64,000 nt of DNA. Source: Diphasiastrum complanatum. Taxonomy: Eukaryota > Streptophyta > Lycopodiopsida > Lycopodiales > Lycopodiaceae. Position numbers and translations under genes: made by a program. Positions 1-11,986 of the stretch are shown here, piece after piece (positions within the stretch are counted from its first letter, which is position 1; each line of letters starts with the position of its first letter). The notes beneath the pieces were generated by a model. That model was not told the origin of the DNA. It ran no database searches and saw only the letters and a list, made by a program, of their open reading frames with translations. The stretch is from positions 30,119,975 through 30,183,974 of the forward strand of contig CM055101.1 in assembly GCA_029204225.1 (NCBI GenBank). The letters are read 5' to 3'.

Positions 1-80
1 TACATACCCTGTATTGCTACACCCTACTTAAACGTAGGAATTATGACAGGGTCAAAATAATGTACAGTAGATAGTTTCCA
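1..80. repeat. Direct repeat, copy 1 of 2 (about 80 bp)
   Basis: This segment recurs at 741-820 with only a few changes; both contain ACCCTACTTAAACGTAGGAA followed by a run ending ATAGTTTCCA. The stretch between the copies (81-740) is AT-rich and shows no gene. The later copy continues into a longer block that recurs near 20.0-20.5 kb. It is probably an edge of a dispersed transposable-element fragment. Confidence 0.8.
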
Positions 81-740
81 TGCATGCATCAAAACTTGCC
101 ACAATCCAACATATAGGGATGGAAATTGACCTACTACATGTATTTTGACCTAAATTGAGTTTTGATTACAAAAATCCTCATTCTACTCTTGAAAATGCTT
201 GATTTTGAGAAGAAATCACTCTAGCACAGTCTAGAATTGTTGACACTCATAGATCACTTACTAGAAATGGCTTCTTCTCTAGTTATAGTCTACAACAAAG
301 CTCTGATACAATGTTAAAAAAATAGCGAATCCACTATTCTATGGCCTTATTCACTATATAAAGCCCTTCTCTAAGTTGGAAATGCATATACTAAATAACC
401 TCAACATGACTTAACTAAACTAGTTGATATTTTTTATAATCAAGTCATGATGGAAGTCATTGTACATGAGATTCAGTGAATCATCTAGGAACTAAGCTAA
501 CGTTGAGCACTAAGTTCTATCATCAACTGTAGGCAATCAACCAAATTACTCCCACTATATTTGATTTTAAATTTTCTAAATGAAATGCTCTTATAGTAAA
601 TACCCTATCATTTTGAGAGCCTAACAATATCACAATGAGATACCTTTGAGAGAATCACATGAAGTATACAACATATGTGCCATTACATAGTGATTATATG
701 AGCATGTAAAAACTTTCATCGCAGCCTCCCTATAGGACCA

Positions 741-1215
741 TACATCCCCTATGTTGCTACACCCTACTTAAACGTAGGAATCATGACACGGTCAAAATAA
801 TGTACAGTAGATAGTTTCCATCCTTGGAGTCGGTAGATTAGGAGAAATCTTCGCAAGCACATAACCTTGCATCCAACCCATGCTTGAGTATGCTAGAACC
901 AGAGAGCATCTTGATCCTCTTTTATGAAAAGATCTTGCATATACATTAAGATTGATGCATGTGAGGGCCATCACCTCTATTAAAAAATACCAGGGATCAT
1001 TATAGCACTATAAGAGCAACAAGGTCAAAAATTCTTTCATAGATATTCTCACAAATAGTACTATAAGAGGTGCAAGGTCAAAAATCTACTATGAAAAATC
1101 ATGAAAGTTTTCAAGTTGAATGACACCTTGCAAGTGATTTGAGACCATTGAAATGTATGTAGGTATACATTGAAGACATGATGCTTTACAGTTTCACAAG
1201 TTGCAACTGAAAAGG
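741..1215 (+). repeat. Dispersed repeat block R1
   Basis: Positions 783-1215 match about 20026-20460 in the same orientation. The last 205 bases (about 1010-1215) also occur in reverse complement at about 3420-3630. The block has no convincing reading frame; the short minus-strand frame inside it is not conserved as protein. The three copies show that this is a mobile or segmentally duplicated unit, but no terminal motif identifies its class. Confidence 0.75.
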
Positions 1216-1364
1216 CTTATTTGAATATTATCTTGTTGGACACTTTTTTATTTGTGAGCTTTGCAATAAAGCCTAGAATGTCAGATTCTGATGCATAATT
1301 AGTCTGTCGGATTCCGACTTTGCTCTATTTTTCTCTCCCATGGTTTTCTCTTCAAGCCTACCTT

Positions 1365-1516
<152 letters not shown>

Positions 1517-1764
1517 GTGTGACAAATTTTGTTACTATGTGTGCGCGAAGAAGAGAGAATTTTGAATTGTGTGAATGTGAAAGATTTACAAATTTACATG
1601 ATTTATACATTGAATTTTCAAATAAATGAGAGAGCGACTATTTTGTGTCTTACTTTGGTTTATGTGAGAGAAATAAAGAAACTAATTTGTAGACTGAAAG
1701 AGAGAAATTATGTTTTGAGAGAGATATAGACTAATTTGTGAACTTTTATGATCATGATTTGTAT

Positions 1765-2345
1765 CTCAATGAAATGCTACTCTTGCTTACCAATGTGACT
1801 TTTTCATGCCTTGTGATGACCACCTACTTAAGCTCACATACTCTTTTGCCAAAAATGTAGCATGATGTTGTAGTATGATATGCTGCAAAGAAAAAATTGT
1901 TATCATACAATACAACCAAAATATGAAACATTATACATACCTTTCTAAGATTGTATCAAATAAACTTTTATATAAAAAATACCATGTAATATGAAATGTG
2001 ATCCTCGCCCCAACAACAAGAAATTCATTGTAAATGTAGCTGATAAACCATCTTTTCTAATAATACCTACGAATTTATCAAGGTTTTTTCAAACTTTTAT
2101 GTTCTTGCTCCATTGAACTTCCTTTCTCAAAATCTTGTGTGGCTGCTACAATTTCTTTCCATATTCTATTGCATAGTAGAAGATTTTCTTGTATGATTGG
2201 ATAGAAATCTTCTTGCTTTAGCACTGCCAATTATTGGGAATATTTTATGATTTTCCATATAGTCTTTTGAATTTCCAACTTAACATTATCTTTATGTGAT
2301 CTTGTCTTTGAAAGCACTCCTCCAATTTTGTTATTGTGAATTTGG
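1765..2345 (-). pseudogene. Family X minus-type gene, 3' fragment (unrecognised protein)
   Basis: The minus strand matches the 3' half of the family X gene seen at 17.0-18.5 and 35.0-36.0 kb, including the coding stretch for a KEI(I/V)AATQDFE motif and the non-coding region beyond it. It is interrupted by stops and has no long frame. It abuts an LTR-like block beginning at 2352, and the same junction occurs in inverted orientation near 21.54 kb. The two therefore became joined before being duplicated. I do not recognise the protein. Confidence 0.6.
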
Positions 2346-3635
2346 CCAAGGTGTTAGGCCAATTCTAGGCTAATGTAATATATTTGTAAATTATAGGATG
2401 CGTTAAGGTTGATATTCTCTATTGTTTTATGGTGGTCGAATAAACGGGTTAGGATAAGTGGTTATAGAAAGGTTTACGAATTGTTAATTAGAGAAGGTAA
2501 GTATTGAAAAGATAGGACAATAGGAAGATGAAAAGGTTGGTTTTAAAGTAAAGGTCACATTCAGACGGTGAATAGTAGAAATCGAACCAACCGCAAGGCA
2601 AAACAACATACGAAGCATTTGCGGTCCTGGCATTGTTTTGCAATAGGTTGGAGAGTGTATAAATAGTAGGATTCTATTCGAAGGAGAAGACTACTGGTTT
2701 ACACTTAATATGCGAGTGTAGCCATGAGTCAGAAGGGTGAAAGCCAACCATGAGCTCCGTTTTACAACTTCTGTAGTAAAATTGTCAGCTACAAGAAGAA
2801 TTAGCCTTGCCTAAGACCTTTTAAGCAATTGCGCCATAGGATTGTGTGGCAGACTCTGTTGTGTAGGATTGTATAGTTGTTGGGACTACATGGAATATAA
2901 TTGTAGTATATCATTTCCATTGTGTCATTGTTGATGTAATGTCATTTATAGTTGAATGGGATGTGTTTACTCTACAATTTCAATCACGGTATGGTATAAG
3001 TGATAGCTTGGACACCAATCTTAATGTGGCATTATGGGTTCAATATTGGTACTATTTTATGGGATGGGCTTACCTTGCCATTTTATTACTATCTGTAGTG
3101 TAGGACGGTTCAATCTTGAATGCTAGGTTAACGTGGACACTTTATGAATAGTTTAGTGTTAGGTAGTTAGGTGCACATTTTATCCCCTAGCACCTTTTTT
3201 AATTTAGATTTAGTATTCGAAAAAAAAAATGATATAAAGATATAACAACCCTTCCATCATTTGTACTTCTTAGTGCAATGTGAAAATGTGGACTTTCTTA
3301 AGTGGAATCAGTAGAACACTTTTGAATTTCAAATATTCTAGATCTCATATGGGAGCATTACTTTATCATTCCACATTCATGTTATAACAATCTCTCATAC
3401 AATTAAGACATGGACTCTTTTTAGTTGCAACTTGTGAAATGGCAAAGCATCATGTCTTCAATGTATACCTACATACATTATGGTTTCAAATCACTTGCAA
3501 GGTGCCATTCAACTTGAAAACTTTCATGATTTTTCACAGTAGATTTTTGACCTTGCACCTCTTATAGTACTATTTGTGAGAATATCTATGAAAGAATTTT
3601 TGACCTTGTTACTCTTATAGTGCTAGAGTGATCAC
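2041..3635. repeat. 1.6-kb inverted dispersed repeat, copy 1
   Basis: The whole segment is the reverse complement of about 20240-21890. It includes the end of the family X fragment, the LTR-like block, an AT-rich spacer, and the 205-bp unit also seen at 1010-1215. The two copies lie about 18 kb apart in opposite orientation. No gene is visible in 2990-3635. Confidence 0.8.
2352..2986 (+). mobile_element. LTR-like segment (possible solo or truncated LTR)
   Basis: The segment begins TGTTAGGCC and ends CAATTTCAATCA, the TG...CA ends usual for LTRs. It contains a TATA-like GTATAAATAG near 2657. Six bases after the end is TGGTAT, the first bases of a Met-tRNA-type primer site, but the rest of the site is poor. 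The region is present in reverse complement at about 20.87-21.52 kb. A second LTR was not found, so this call rests on the ends and promoter-like box only. Confidence 0.35.
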
Positions 3636-3935
3636 TGTTCTTTTACCTTTTCCAACCAAGACATCCTTCCTTTTCATCATACAAGCATCTCCATCAAACT
3701 CAACCTTGAGGCTGTTACTTAGCATTTGACTCACACTAAGCAAATTTTTGGTAATAGATGGAATAAACAAGACATCCTCCGAATGAACATTCCTATTTGT
3801 AGAGAGAGAAATAGGAATTGTGCCAATCCCTTTGATCACACACTCACCATCATTGGCCGTGTAGATCACCCTCTTGTCATCTCCATATGGCAACAAAGAA
3901 GTGAAGTACTCTTTGCAAACTTGCTCCACTATCAA
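3615..3935 (-). pseudogene. Copia pol fragment after the protease motif
   Basis: The frame reads YFTSLLPYGDDKRVIYTAND and FIPSITKNLLSVSQML, which matches the protease-to-integrase stretch of the Copia at 30.6-30.9 kb. The catalytic DSGA motif lies just upstream on the minus strand in the break between this frame and gag. The reading ends where the neighbouring dispersed repeat begins, so integrase, RT and RNase H are absent. Confidence 0.8.
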
Positions 3936-5307
3936 TCCACCAAGGATCTAGATCTCCATCATTAGCAAGCATACATGAAGACATCACAAAACCATCATCA
4001 TTTGCATCTTGAACATCCAAACCATCCTGATCAAGAGTAAGATTACCTTGCTTGTCTCTTTATCTCGCTTCTTCTTGTAGCAATCATAACAAAGTGTCTT
4101 TTGATGCCACAATAGAAGCACTTGAGCTTTGATCTATCGTTCTTTTTGCCATTTGAAGAAGCATCCACTTGATCTTGCTCCTTAGACCACTTACTTTTGA
4201 TTCTGCCCTTGAATTTGCCCTTTATGAACATAGCCTCCTCTTGAAGTGTCAATGTAGATCCACCTCTTGCTTGAAGCCTATATTCTTCATTGATCAAGAT
4301 CTCTTGAAGATCCATCAAACTTGGCAAAGTCTTTTGAATAGCATTACTTTCAACAATGTTAGCATGAACATCCAACAATCCATTAAGAATCACTTGAACA
4401 AGCTCGCCTTCCTTAATGCTCTCATCAATGCAAGCCAACTCATCATTCAATGCTTTCATAGACTTTGATTCATAAAGCTTCTTCAATGAATCCCAAGCAT
4501 CCTTAGATGAAGTACACTTACCAACGTCCTTGAAAAACTCAATGGTAACATTCATCTTGATAATGTGTAGAGCCTTTTTGGCCTTCTTATCATACCTCAT
4601 TTGATCTTGTTGTGTTGCAGGTCTCTCCTCCAAACCTACAACAATATCCAAAACATCATTCATCTCAAGAAGTGATTTCATCCTCACTTTCCACAAGGAA
4701 TAGTTACTCGAGGTAAGCCTGTCATTGGCTTCCAACATGACTCCACTTGAGGTTGCCATGTAGAAATGACCTGATCTTCCTTTTAAATATGTTGCAATGT
4801 GCACTCCTTTGAACAACAACAAATTTTTTTCAAAAGAAATCACAAAGATTTGAAACTATCTCAAAAACTCTCTTCTGGAACTTATATCAAGCAAATCAAC
4901 ACATAGATTCATGGAATCTTGATCAACCTATGATCTATCCTCAATCCAATTACTTTTGCTACTTCCTAAGATTGAAACACACTCAAATGAAGTCCAACAA
5001 CCATACTATCTAGAGGTCCAATCAAAATTAGGGTTTTGACAAAATCACAAAAAATTGACTATTCCAAATCTATATGTAAATGCTGAAAATTTGATATGCA
5101 ATCTATTAGCCACCACTTAGGCTGATCCAATGATCCAAAAATCGGCCAAATCCAGTATGTGAAATAAAAAATCAGAATTGATCAAGTTTGTGAACCTATA
5201 TAGGATTTTGATCTACAAAAGATCCAATCCACAAAAGCAAAAAACTCGTTTTTGGTGTAGAATTCTCTCTAGCATGCTCTAGCCCTGATATCTTCACCAA
5301 ATCATTG
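3636..5307 (-). mobile_element. Truncated Ty1/Copia element (leader, gag, start of protease)
   Basis: The minus strand matches 29120-30885 of the complete Copia at 28.4-34.4 kb: leader (about 4760-5307), gag (4043-4759) and the region after the protease motif (3636-3960). Similarity stops abruptly at 5307, just before the primer site, and at about 3636, inside the post-protease region, where an unrelated repeat joins. Both ends are therefore breaks rather than element termini. Confidence 0.85.
4043..4759 (-). pseudogene. gag: Copia gag (nucleocapsid) remnant
   Basis: I place the start at the ATG giving MATSSGVMLEANDRL, because the related copy at 29660 starts the same way; a longer frame reads in from 4843. 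It has the SNYSLWKVRM segment typical of Copia gag (UBN2-like). Compared with the other copy, about 30 residues are missing in frame after LYESKS. The zinc knuckle keeps CFYCGIKRHF but loses its last Cys through a frame change, so RNA packaging function is unlikely. Downstream (3615-3935) the protease-adjacent region survives in another frame. Confidence 0.85.
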
Positions 5308-6937
5308 TTCGCGAACCTGACAATAGATAGATCTGAATCACACCTACAGTGAATCAGACGAATGTTCTCTTTTTTGTATTTTTTAGGGTTTTGGGTGTTT
5401 TATGGTGTTTTCTGTTTTTGGAAATCTGTAGAGAAAGGATGTTCACCCTTCAAACTGTAGGTTCTGTGATCAAAACCGGAGGTGCCTGCAACTCCGTGAA
5501 TGTTTCTTGGAAGAGGCTAAAAGTTATTGATTATAATGACAATTTTTGTCTTCTTCTGACCGAGATGTGGCAGATTTGACCGATTTGTGTGTTTTTTTTT
5601 TTCAAATCCAAATGAATTTTAAGAATGGTGATCTGAATAGCTTTTTCTATTCAATAATCAGATTAGATTCCAAACAAGAAAATCCACTCAAACCAACCAA
5701 AAATCTCCGTGAGAAACCCATATCTGACACTTTTCTAGATCTAAGGAGATTTGATACTTGCGACAACGTTCAAATACTCTTTCCAAACGATCCAGGTGGT
5801 CTATATCTGCACTATGAACTCCGAGGTCATCCAAGCAGATTTCAAGAAATTTCTATAGTTTTTCAATCAAAGTCTATCTCAGTTCAGATCTGCAAAATTT
5901 CTATTCCTTGACAATAATCAGATTTTTGTTTTTTTTAAAAGGATCTATGATAAAGTGATCGACACTTCTAAGAATGATGAATTCTCAGAATCAGAATCAA
6001 ATTATAACAGAATTGTCCAAAATTTGACAAAAGCTTGATCTAGAAAAGCAGAACCTAAAAACAGTACTTGTGAATGTTTCTTGGGTGAAGGTTGACTCGA
6101 AGAAGGTTCATCAGTGCTTTTTTAGGTAAAAAGCTCTGATCAGGTTTTTTCTGACAAATTTGGTGGAAATAACCTTCTCCAAATTCTCATATAGTGAATT
6201 TGACTCAGATAAGGCTAGGGTAAAACTGGCGAAGGTTCCTTCTGCACAAAAGTATGATTTTTATAATTTGGCAATGATAAAAATAGAGATTTTTTTAGAT
6301 TCTGACAAAATTAACACTTGTCGAACTCACTAATAAACCAAAATGGTAAATCAGACCAACACAAACTTTGGCGAAGGTTCTTTTTGAAACTGGAAATTTT
6401 GTAAAAAGGTGTTAAACTCTTCACAAAATTTTACTCTTTTCTAGATGAACGATTAGTTTGACTTTCTATTTTAGAATTAACGTTCACCAACCTGGCAGTA
6501 GATAGATCTAAATCACACCTATTTTTGTTCAACTATGAGGCCATATAAAAATTGCTTCTCATATTTCTTGAAAACAACAAAAGTTTGTTGCAAAGTTTGG
6601 CTTTCCATTCTAGTAATCTCGTCGTACTCATAAGTTGACTTTGACATTAATCAAATTTTAGTTTTAATTTTTTTGCAATACTTAAATTATCTATTTATTT
6701 ATTAGAATTCTAATCACAACTTTGTCAGTTTATACAAGAAAATGCTAAAAAGTTATCTCTGCCAGGGGTGAGTACATATTTGCATATGCTAAAAATATGA
6801 CATCATTACTCGAGTGCAAGTCTAACTTCAAGTTCGAGTGATCAGTATTGAATCTCGGCTTTGTCTAGTAGCCTTCAAGCTATCTTGTTTCTACTCCTAT
6901 CCTATTCTATGCTTTAGTAGGTAGATTGTGAGGGTGT
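5308..6937. other. No gene recognised; region flanked by a 40-bp direct repeat
   Basis: The stretch is AT-rich with no conserved frame. A motif of about 40 bases containing TAGATAGATCT(G/A)AATCACACC occurs at about 5312-5350 and again at about 6489-6522 in the same orientation. The two copies enclose 1.2 kb, which could be a small decayed element. Confidence 0.5.
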
Positions 6938-7112
6938 TTATTGCTCCAAAACTCTTTGGACTAGTTTTTCCCTACGCTTTTCATCTCTCCTTTGAATTCG
7001 ACAAGTTCCTTCTAGATGGCCTACCCTATCGCAGTATCCACATATTGTATTCCAACAATCATTAGTGGCATGATCCTCTTTGCAGTATCGACACAATGGT
7101 ATGGACTCATGG
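6938..7112 (-). pseudogene. gag: C-terminal part of a retroelement gag with two zinc knuckles
   Basis: The minus strand reads CRYCKEDHATNDC and then CGYCDRVGHLEGTC, two CCHC-type zinc knuckles, followed by a basic tail and a TAA at 6938-6940. The reading frame continues across the chromovirus insertion: the part upstream of the knuckles lies at 13384-13663, and the CATGG target duplication forms the join. This gag is therefore older than the chromovirus. I see no pol gene of the same element in this window. Confidence 0.7.
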
Positions 7113-8030
7113 TGTTGCGCCGGCGCCTCAAAGGGCGCTGGGACTTGAGCGGTTTCCCCAACACGCGCTTAAGTCTAACATTCATCCATCATGCACTTAC
7201 ATAAAAGCCAACTCAGAAACGTAACAAGCTTCACCATTCAGACTTAAGAAAACTGGAATCCCAACCAACCCGAAAGCCAACTCAGAATCCGTCCCCAAAA
7301 GGTAACCAAAGGCAAAGACAAGCCACACATGAAACCCAAGGCATAGTGGTCGCCAAACTGACCATTTGGCATAGTGGCAAGCCCCATGTCGATGACAGGG
7401 ACCCTTAGGCGCCAGCGACGCAAAAAGGTTGTAGTAAGGGTCCTTCCACTTGGACCAGTCCCGGAGACGAAACCGAAATGGTAATCATTCCCAAGGATCA
7501 ACTTTATTAGATTTGGAAGAGGTTACATTCATACATAGACTGACCGGTCTCGGGGCCACCAACACGTGCTGGGCATTGTGCCTGGCTCGTGCTGGTAGAG
7601 GGAGCTGAGACTTGGCGACTGGATTCCTGGCGCTGGTTGAGCTGCCCAAGTTTCTGTCTGCCAAACTCTCCTGATAGTTCTGCTGTGATTCGGCGCACCC
7701 CCTCTGTTTTGAAACATAGTGCTTTTTGGTAAAGCACGCTTTTTGGGACTTAGTTTTTATTTTGCTGATTAAGCCTGGCAAGCCTGGCAGAATCAGTCTG
7801 GCTCCCGGACATGGGTCCCGGGAGCCGTTCCGGTGGCATAATCAACTTGCTTCCTGACTAGGCCATGACTCGAGCTCCAGAGCTAGCTCATGACTTGTGA
7901 CTACTTGACTGGCTCACCACAGGTCGGAGGCTCAGTCCTTGACGTTCTAACTTGCTCTGGGACCTTAGGGAGTGTCACCCCTTAGAGTCTTACAGGGCAC
8001 GTTGGGTGCACCTGAGTCAGCTTTACAACA
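7113..8030 (-). repeat. Chromovirus 3' LTR
   Basis: TG...CA bounded, 918 bp, matching 12466-13383. Short ORFs inside (85 and 98 codons) occur in both LTRs but resemble no protein and are treated as chance frames. Confidence 0.95.
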
Positions 8031-8042
8031 TCCTCCCCTCGT
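8031..8042 (-). other. Chromovirus polypurine tract
   Basis: On the minus strand, the purine-rich CGAGGGGAGGA immediately precedes the 3' LTR. This is the expected position for the plus-strand primer of reverse transcription. Confidence 0.75.
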
Positions 8043-8271
8043 TTGAAAAAGCTGATGTCCTCATCAGGGCCAAACTAGACCTAGGACGTATGGCACGGGC
8101 TTAATTCACCAGTCTTAGCAACTTTGAATTACAAAATACATTGGCAGTAGCACATGAAATGTGTAGATAAAGTTCACTTACGTAAAACCTGTGTAAAGCT
8201 GCAAGTGATTTATTGGCAAACTTAAGAAAAATACCGGAAAGTTCCTTGAACTTCAGAATGGCCATGAATGT

Positions 8272-10737
8272 TTATGTAAGAGGCATGCCACCAGGTAGTG
8301 CTTTGTGTGCCGATCTGGGAAAACGGCTATTGCGTTGGTTCTTCTGCAGATAATCTGCTAGTACTTCAGGGGCTCCCTCCTTAAGTTTGTCTTCGTACTC
8401 CCAAGAAGCCTCAATAAGTGGAGCCCGTAGCCACTTCACTAGATATTCACGTTGAACGCCAGTTCGCTGTCTATGTGTCAATATTTGTTCTGGTACAAGC
8501 TGCCTCTTCGTATCATCAAGTGTTGTTGGTGGGTGACGGAGTTCGTGTTGCCGATCAAATCGCTCATCTAGTTTGTACCGTTTGAGTAATGAGATATGAA
8601 ACACATTGTGTATATCCAAGCTGGATGGCAGCGCTAATCGATAAGCCACTAAGTTGATCTTCTTGGTGACATAATATGGTCCTGCATAAGGTCGAGCAAA
8701 CTTATGAGAAAAACCTTTTGGTAGCGCAATGTTCTTTGTGTTCAGCCATACTTGATCACCTTCCTCAAATTCCAGTTCTCGTCGATGTGGGTTTACGTCA
8801 GCTGCCATACTCCTTTGTGACTGCTCTAAAAACGCCTTCACCTCGGTCAGCTTTGTGTGCCACTCATTGATGAATTCCTCTACAGTGGGTACTGGTGTTT
8901 CCTGCACGCCTGTAAGAAAAGAGCTTGGAACAATCGGTAGCTGACCATTGCTTATCTCGAAGGGTGCCCTTCCAGTAGATCTGTTCACTTGGTTGTTATG
9001 TGCAAACTCGAGAATATCGTAGTTGACCCAATCGGATTGGTCCCAAGCGACATAATTGCGTAAATATTGTTCAATCTGTCGATTGACTCGTTCTGTTTGC
9101 CCATCTGTCTGAGGATGATATGCAGTACTGAAATTCAATCCGGTTCCCACGAGGCGAAATAGACAAGTCCAAAACTTTCCGACGAACTTGGTGTCTTGGT
9201 CAGAAATAATCGTTCTAGGCAGGCCGTGGTATTTGAAAACACATTTGAAAAATAACCTTGCCACTTCTTCAGCTGTCACTGAACTTTTAGTTGGTACTAG
9301 ATGAACTTGCTTTGAAAAGCGGTCAACCACCACATAAATTGAGTCGAATCCTTGGCACCGTGGTAGTTGAACAATAAAATCCATGCTCACCGAATCCCAT
9401 GGGTATGCTGGTACCGGTAATGGTTGGAGTAGTCCAGCCGGAGCTAGCAGTTCCACATTCACTTGTTGACATGTCGGGCATGTTTGTACATAGGATTCAA
9501 CGTCTGCCCACATACTTGGCCAATAGAAGCCTCTTTTGAGAAGTTCATACATGCGATTCACCCCTGGATGCCCGGCGGCTAGTACGTCATGATGTTCTCG
9601 CAAGACTTTCTTCCTCAGGTTGATGTTGTCTGGGACATATACTCTGCGTTGTTTATAAATAACCATTTGATCTTTCCAAGTGAAATGTTTATGAGGCTTT
9701 CCCAGCTGGAATTCGATCATTAAGTCCTTCGCCAACGCATCTACACCATAATTCTCTCTGATTTCTTGGAGTAGGCCAGTCACCTGAGTTGTCACTGTTG
9801 CCATCAAGTGTTCCTGTCTACTTAGTGCGTCCGCCACCACATTGTTCTTTCCCGCCGTGTGTAAAATGTCTATATTGAATTTGGAGAGAAAGTTTTGCCA
9901 TCGCATTTGCTTTGGCGTGAGCATACCTTGGGATGAGAAGTACTTGAGTGATACATTATCAGTGAACGCCTTAAAGGGTTTTCCTGCCACATAATGTCTC
10001 CAATGCTCCACTGCTTGGACTACTGCGACCATTTCTTTTTCATGAGCTGGCCATCGTCGCTCTACGTCACTCAATTTCTTTGAAAAATATGCAACAGGTT
10101 TTCCGTCTTGCATCAGCACGGCCCCAATAGCAAAGTTCGACGCATCTGTATGTATTTCAAAAGGTTTGCTAAAGTCCGGTAAGGAAAGGATGGGTTCTTG
10201 AGTGATCCGTTGTTTTAGTTCTTGGAACGCTGCTTCACATTCCGGTGTCCATGTCATCTTCAGATGAGTCTTGGTCTGCTCCAACAATGGTGCCACAATT
10301 TTGCTAAATGTCTCAATGAATCTCCTGTAAAAGTTACATAAGCCCACAAAGGATTTGATGCCATGAACAGTTTTAGGTGCTAGCCAATCCAAGATAGCCT
10401 TGATCTTCTTAGGATCCATTCGAATCCGTCCGTGGCCTATAACATGTCCAAGGAAGTCAACTTCCTCCACCACAAACTCACATTTCTCTCTTTTCGCGAA
10501 CAAGCAGTTCCTCCTCAGTCGTTGGAGAACTGTCCTTAAATGTTGAATGTGATCTTTAAGGTTCCGGCTAAATACTAATATGTCATCAATGTACACAATG
10601 ACGAATTCATCCAGGCAGTCTTGAAATATATTGTTCATCACGTGCAAAAAGTGGCTGGTGCGTTTGTTAGACCGAATGGCATCACCAAGAACTCTGACTT
10701 CCGTACCGCATTCGAAACGCCATTTTGTGCTCATCAC
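8272..10737 (-). pseudogene. pol: Chromovirus pol: RT (C-terminal part), RNase H, integrase, chromodomain
   Basis: An open frame of 821 codons. RT catalytic YIDD is at residues 49-52. RNase H follows with HTDAS (about 196-200), AHEKE (about 231) and VADALSR (about 301). Integrase has an HHCC zinc domain (about 382-423) and the core with MDFI (about 452), SDQD (about 512) and TDGQTERVNR (about 544-553). A chromodomain-like YLVKWLRAPLIEASWE lies near the C-terminus, which places it in the chromovirus branch; that domain usually directs integration through histone marks. The N-terminal 30 residues are out of frame: RT here is broken by two single-base shifts near 10695 and 10640. Confidence 0.93.
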
Positions 10738-11158
10738 CTTTAGCTATTCGAATTTGATGATATCCAGATCTGAGATCTATTCGGCTAAAGTATTTGGCAT
10801 GTTTGAGTTGGTCGAATAGGTCATCAATTCTAGGCATGGGGTACTTGTTCTTGATGGTACTCTTGTTAAGCATGCGATAATCCACACACATTCGAAGAGT
10901 TTTGTCTGCCTTTTCCACGAACAACACTGGGGCTCCAAAAGGTGAAGCGCTAGGTCTAATAAAACCTTTGTCTATCAATTCACCAAGTTGTCGTTTCAGT
11001 TCCGCCAACTCTTCTTGTGACATTCTGTAGGGTGCTCGTGAAGTTGGCTCTGTTCCTGGTACCAACTCAATTTTATGGTCCACTGGTCTTCGAGGAGGTA
11101 GCTTAGCTGGGAGTTCCTCTAGGAACACATCGCTAAATTCTTCTAACAGATCTGCCAC
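10682..11158 (-). pseudogene. pol: Chromovirus RT, N-terminal part
   Basis: Begins after the protease and reads through FSDVF, the proline-rich linker, [29 protein letters not shown] and [16 protein letters not shown], all standard Ty3/Gypsy RT blocks. It leaves frame at about 10693. The following block MPFGLTNAPATF appears in a third frame before the downstream ORF takes over. The RT is thus split over three frames. Confidence 0.92.
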
Positions 11159-11750
11159 TTTTTTTTGGCAAGTTTTCTTGTCGCACGCTTTTCCCTTCTG
11201 GGACTTCTCGACAGATGCAAAGAAAGCACTTTGACCTTTTCCCTTTCGCCATTCTTTTCATCACTAATGCTGCAACCAGATTTTGTTCAATATCGGTATC
11301 CTTAGCATTTCCTCCGGGCAGGGCTTTTGTCACGCAGATTTGTCCCTTATAATCCCAGAGGACGAAGTTTGAGCTCCTACCCAAAACTGCGATACAGTGT
11401 TCATTCAACCAAGGGAGGCCCAAAATCACATCAAAGGCATCCATCTCTAAAATCACAAAGCTAAGTTTAGCCTTCCATCTTCCAATCTGCACCGGGATGT
11501 TCAATGTCGCTTTGTCTGCATCTAGTGCTCCCTTCGCTGTTTCTACCTTGAGAGTAGATGTAACATTCCTGGTCGGCAAGCTGAATTGTTCCACTACGCT
11601 CCTTGAGATATAGTTATGTGAAGCTCCGGAGTCGATCATGAAATCTGACTTCCTCCCCGCGATCTTTCCTGATAAGAATAACAATCTTGAACCAATCTTG
11701 GGGGTTGCCCCATGGAAGTTTATTTCCATACTTGTGCGTCGTCCACTCAT
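11133..11750 (-). pseudogene. Chromovirus aspartic protease
   Basis: Contains the retropepsin motif FMIDSGASHNYIS (about residues 37-49) and the later ILGLPWLNEH. The frame runs past the protease, overlaps the RT frame, and is separated from it by an A8 run on the minus strand (11159-11166). That run could be a slip mutation or a programmed shift; I cannot tell from one copy. There is no gag fused upstream, although in this group the protease is normally made as a gag-pol product. Confidence 0.88.
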
Positions 11751-11986
11751 AAATGTAAGCTCCTCTCACAACTCCCAACTAGATCAGATCACCTGGATCA
11801 AAAGAAGTAGTCAGGGATAATTCAGGTCTAGACAAGCACACCACAAACGAACATACCAACCAAAGCTAAACAGAGGATCCCTCTCAAGTCACATTCCCCT
11901 TGAGACCGGACGTAGGATCTTTGCCTAGCCGCGCCCACACAAATCTATCACAGAATTAGTCCACGGGGAAACATCCATCCAACCAT

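Noticed and set aside
4169-4468. Plus-strand ORF opposite Copia gag (also 30065-30334 minus)
   Set aside because: Antisense shadow of gag in both copies.
7244-7781. 85- and 98-codon ORFs in the chromovirus LTR (also at 12597-13134)
   Set aside because: Present only because both LTRs are copies of each other; no protein motif, and LTRs of this class do not normally encode protein.
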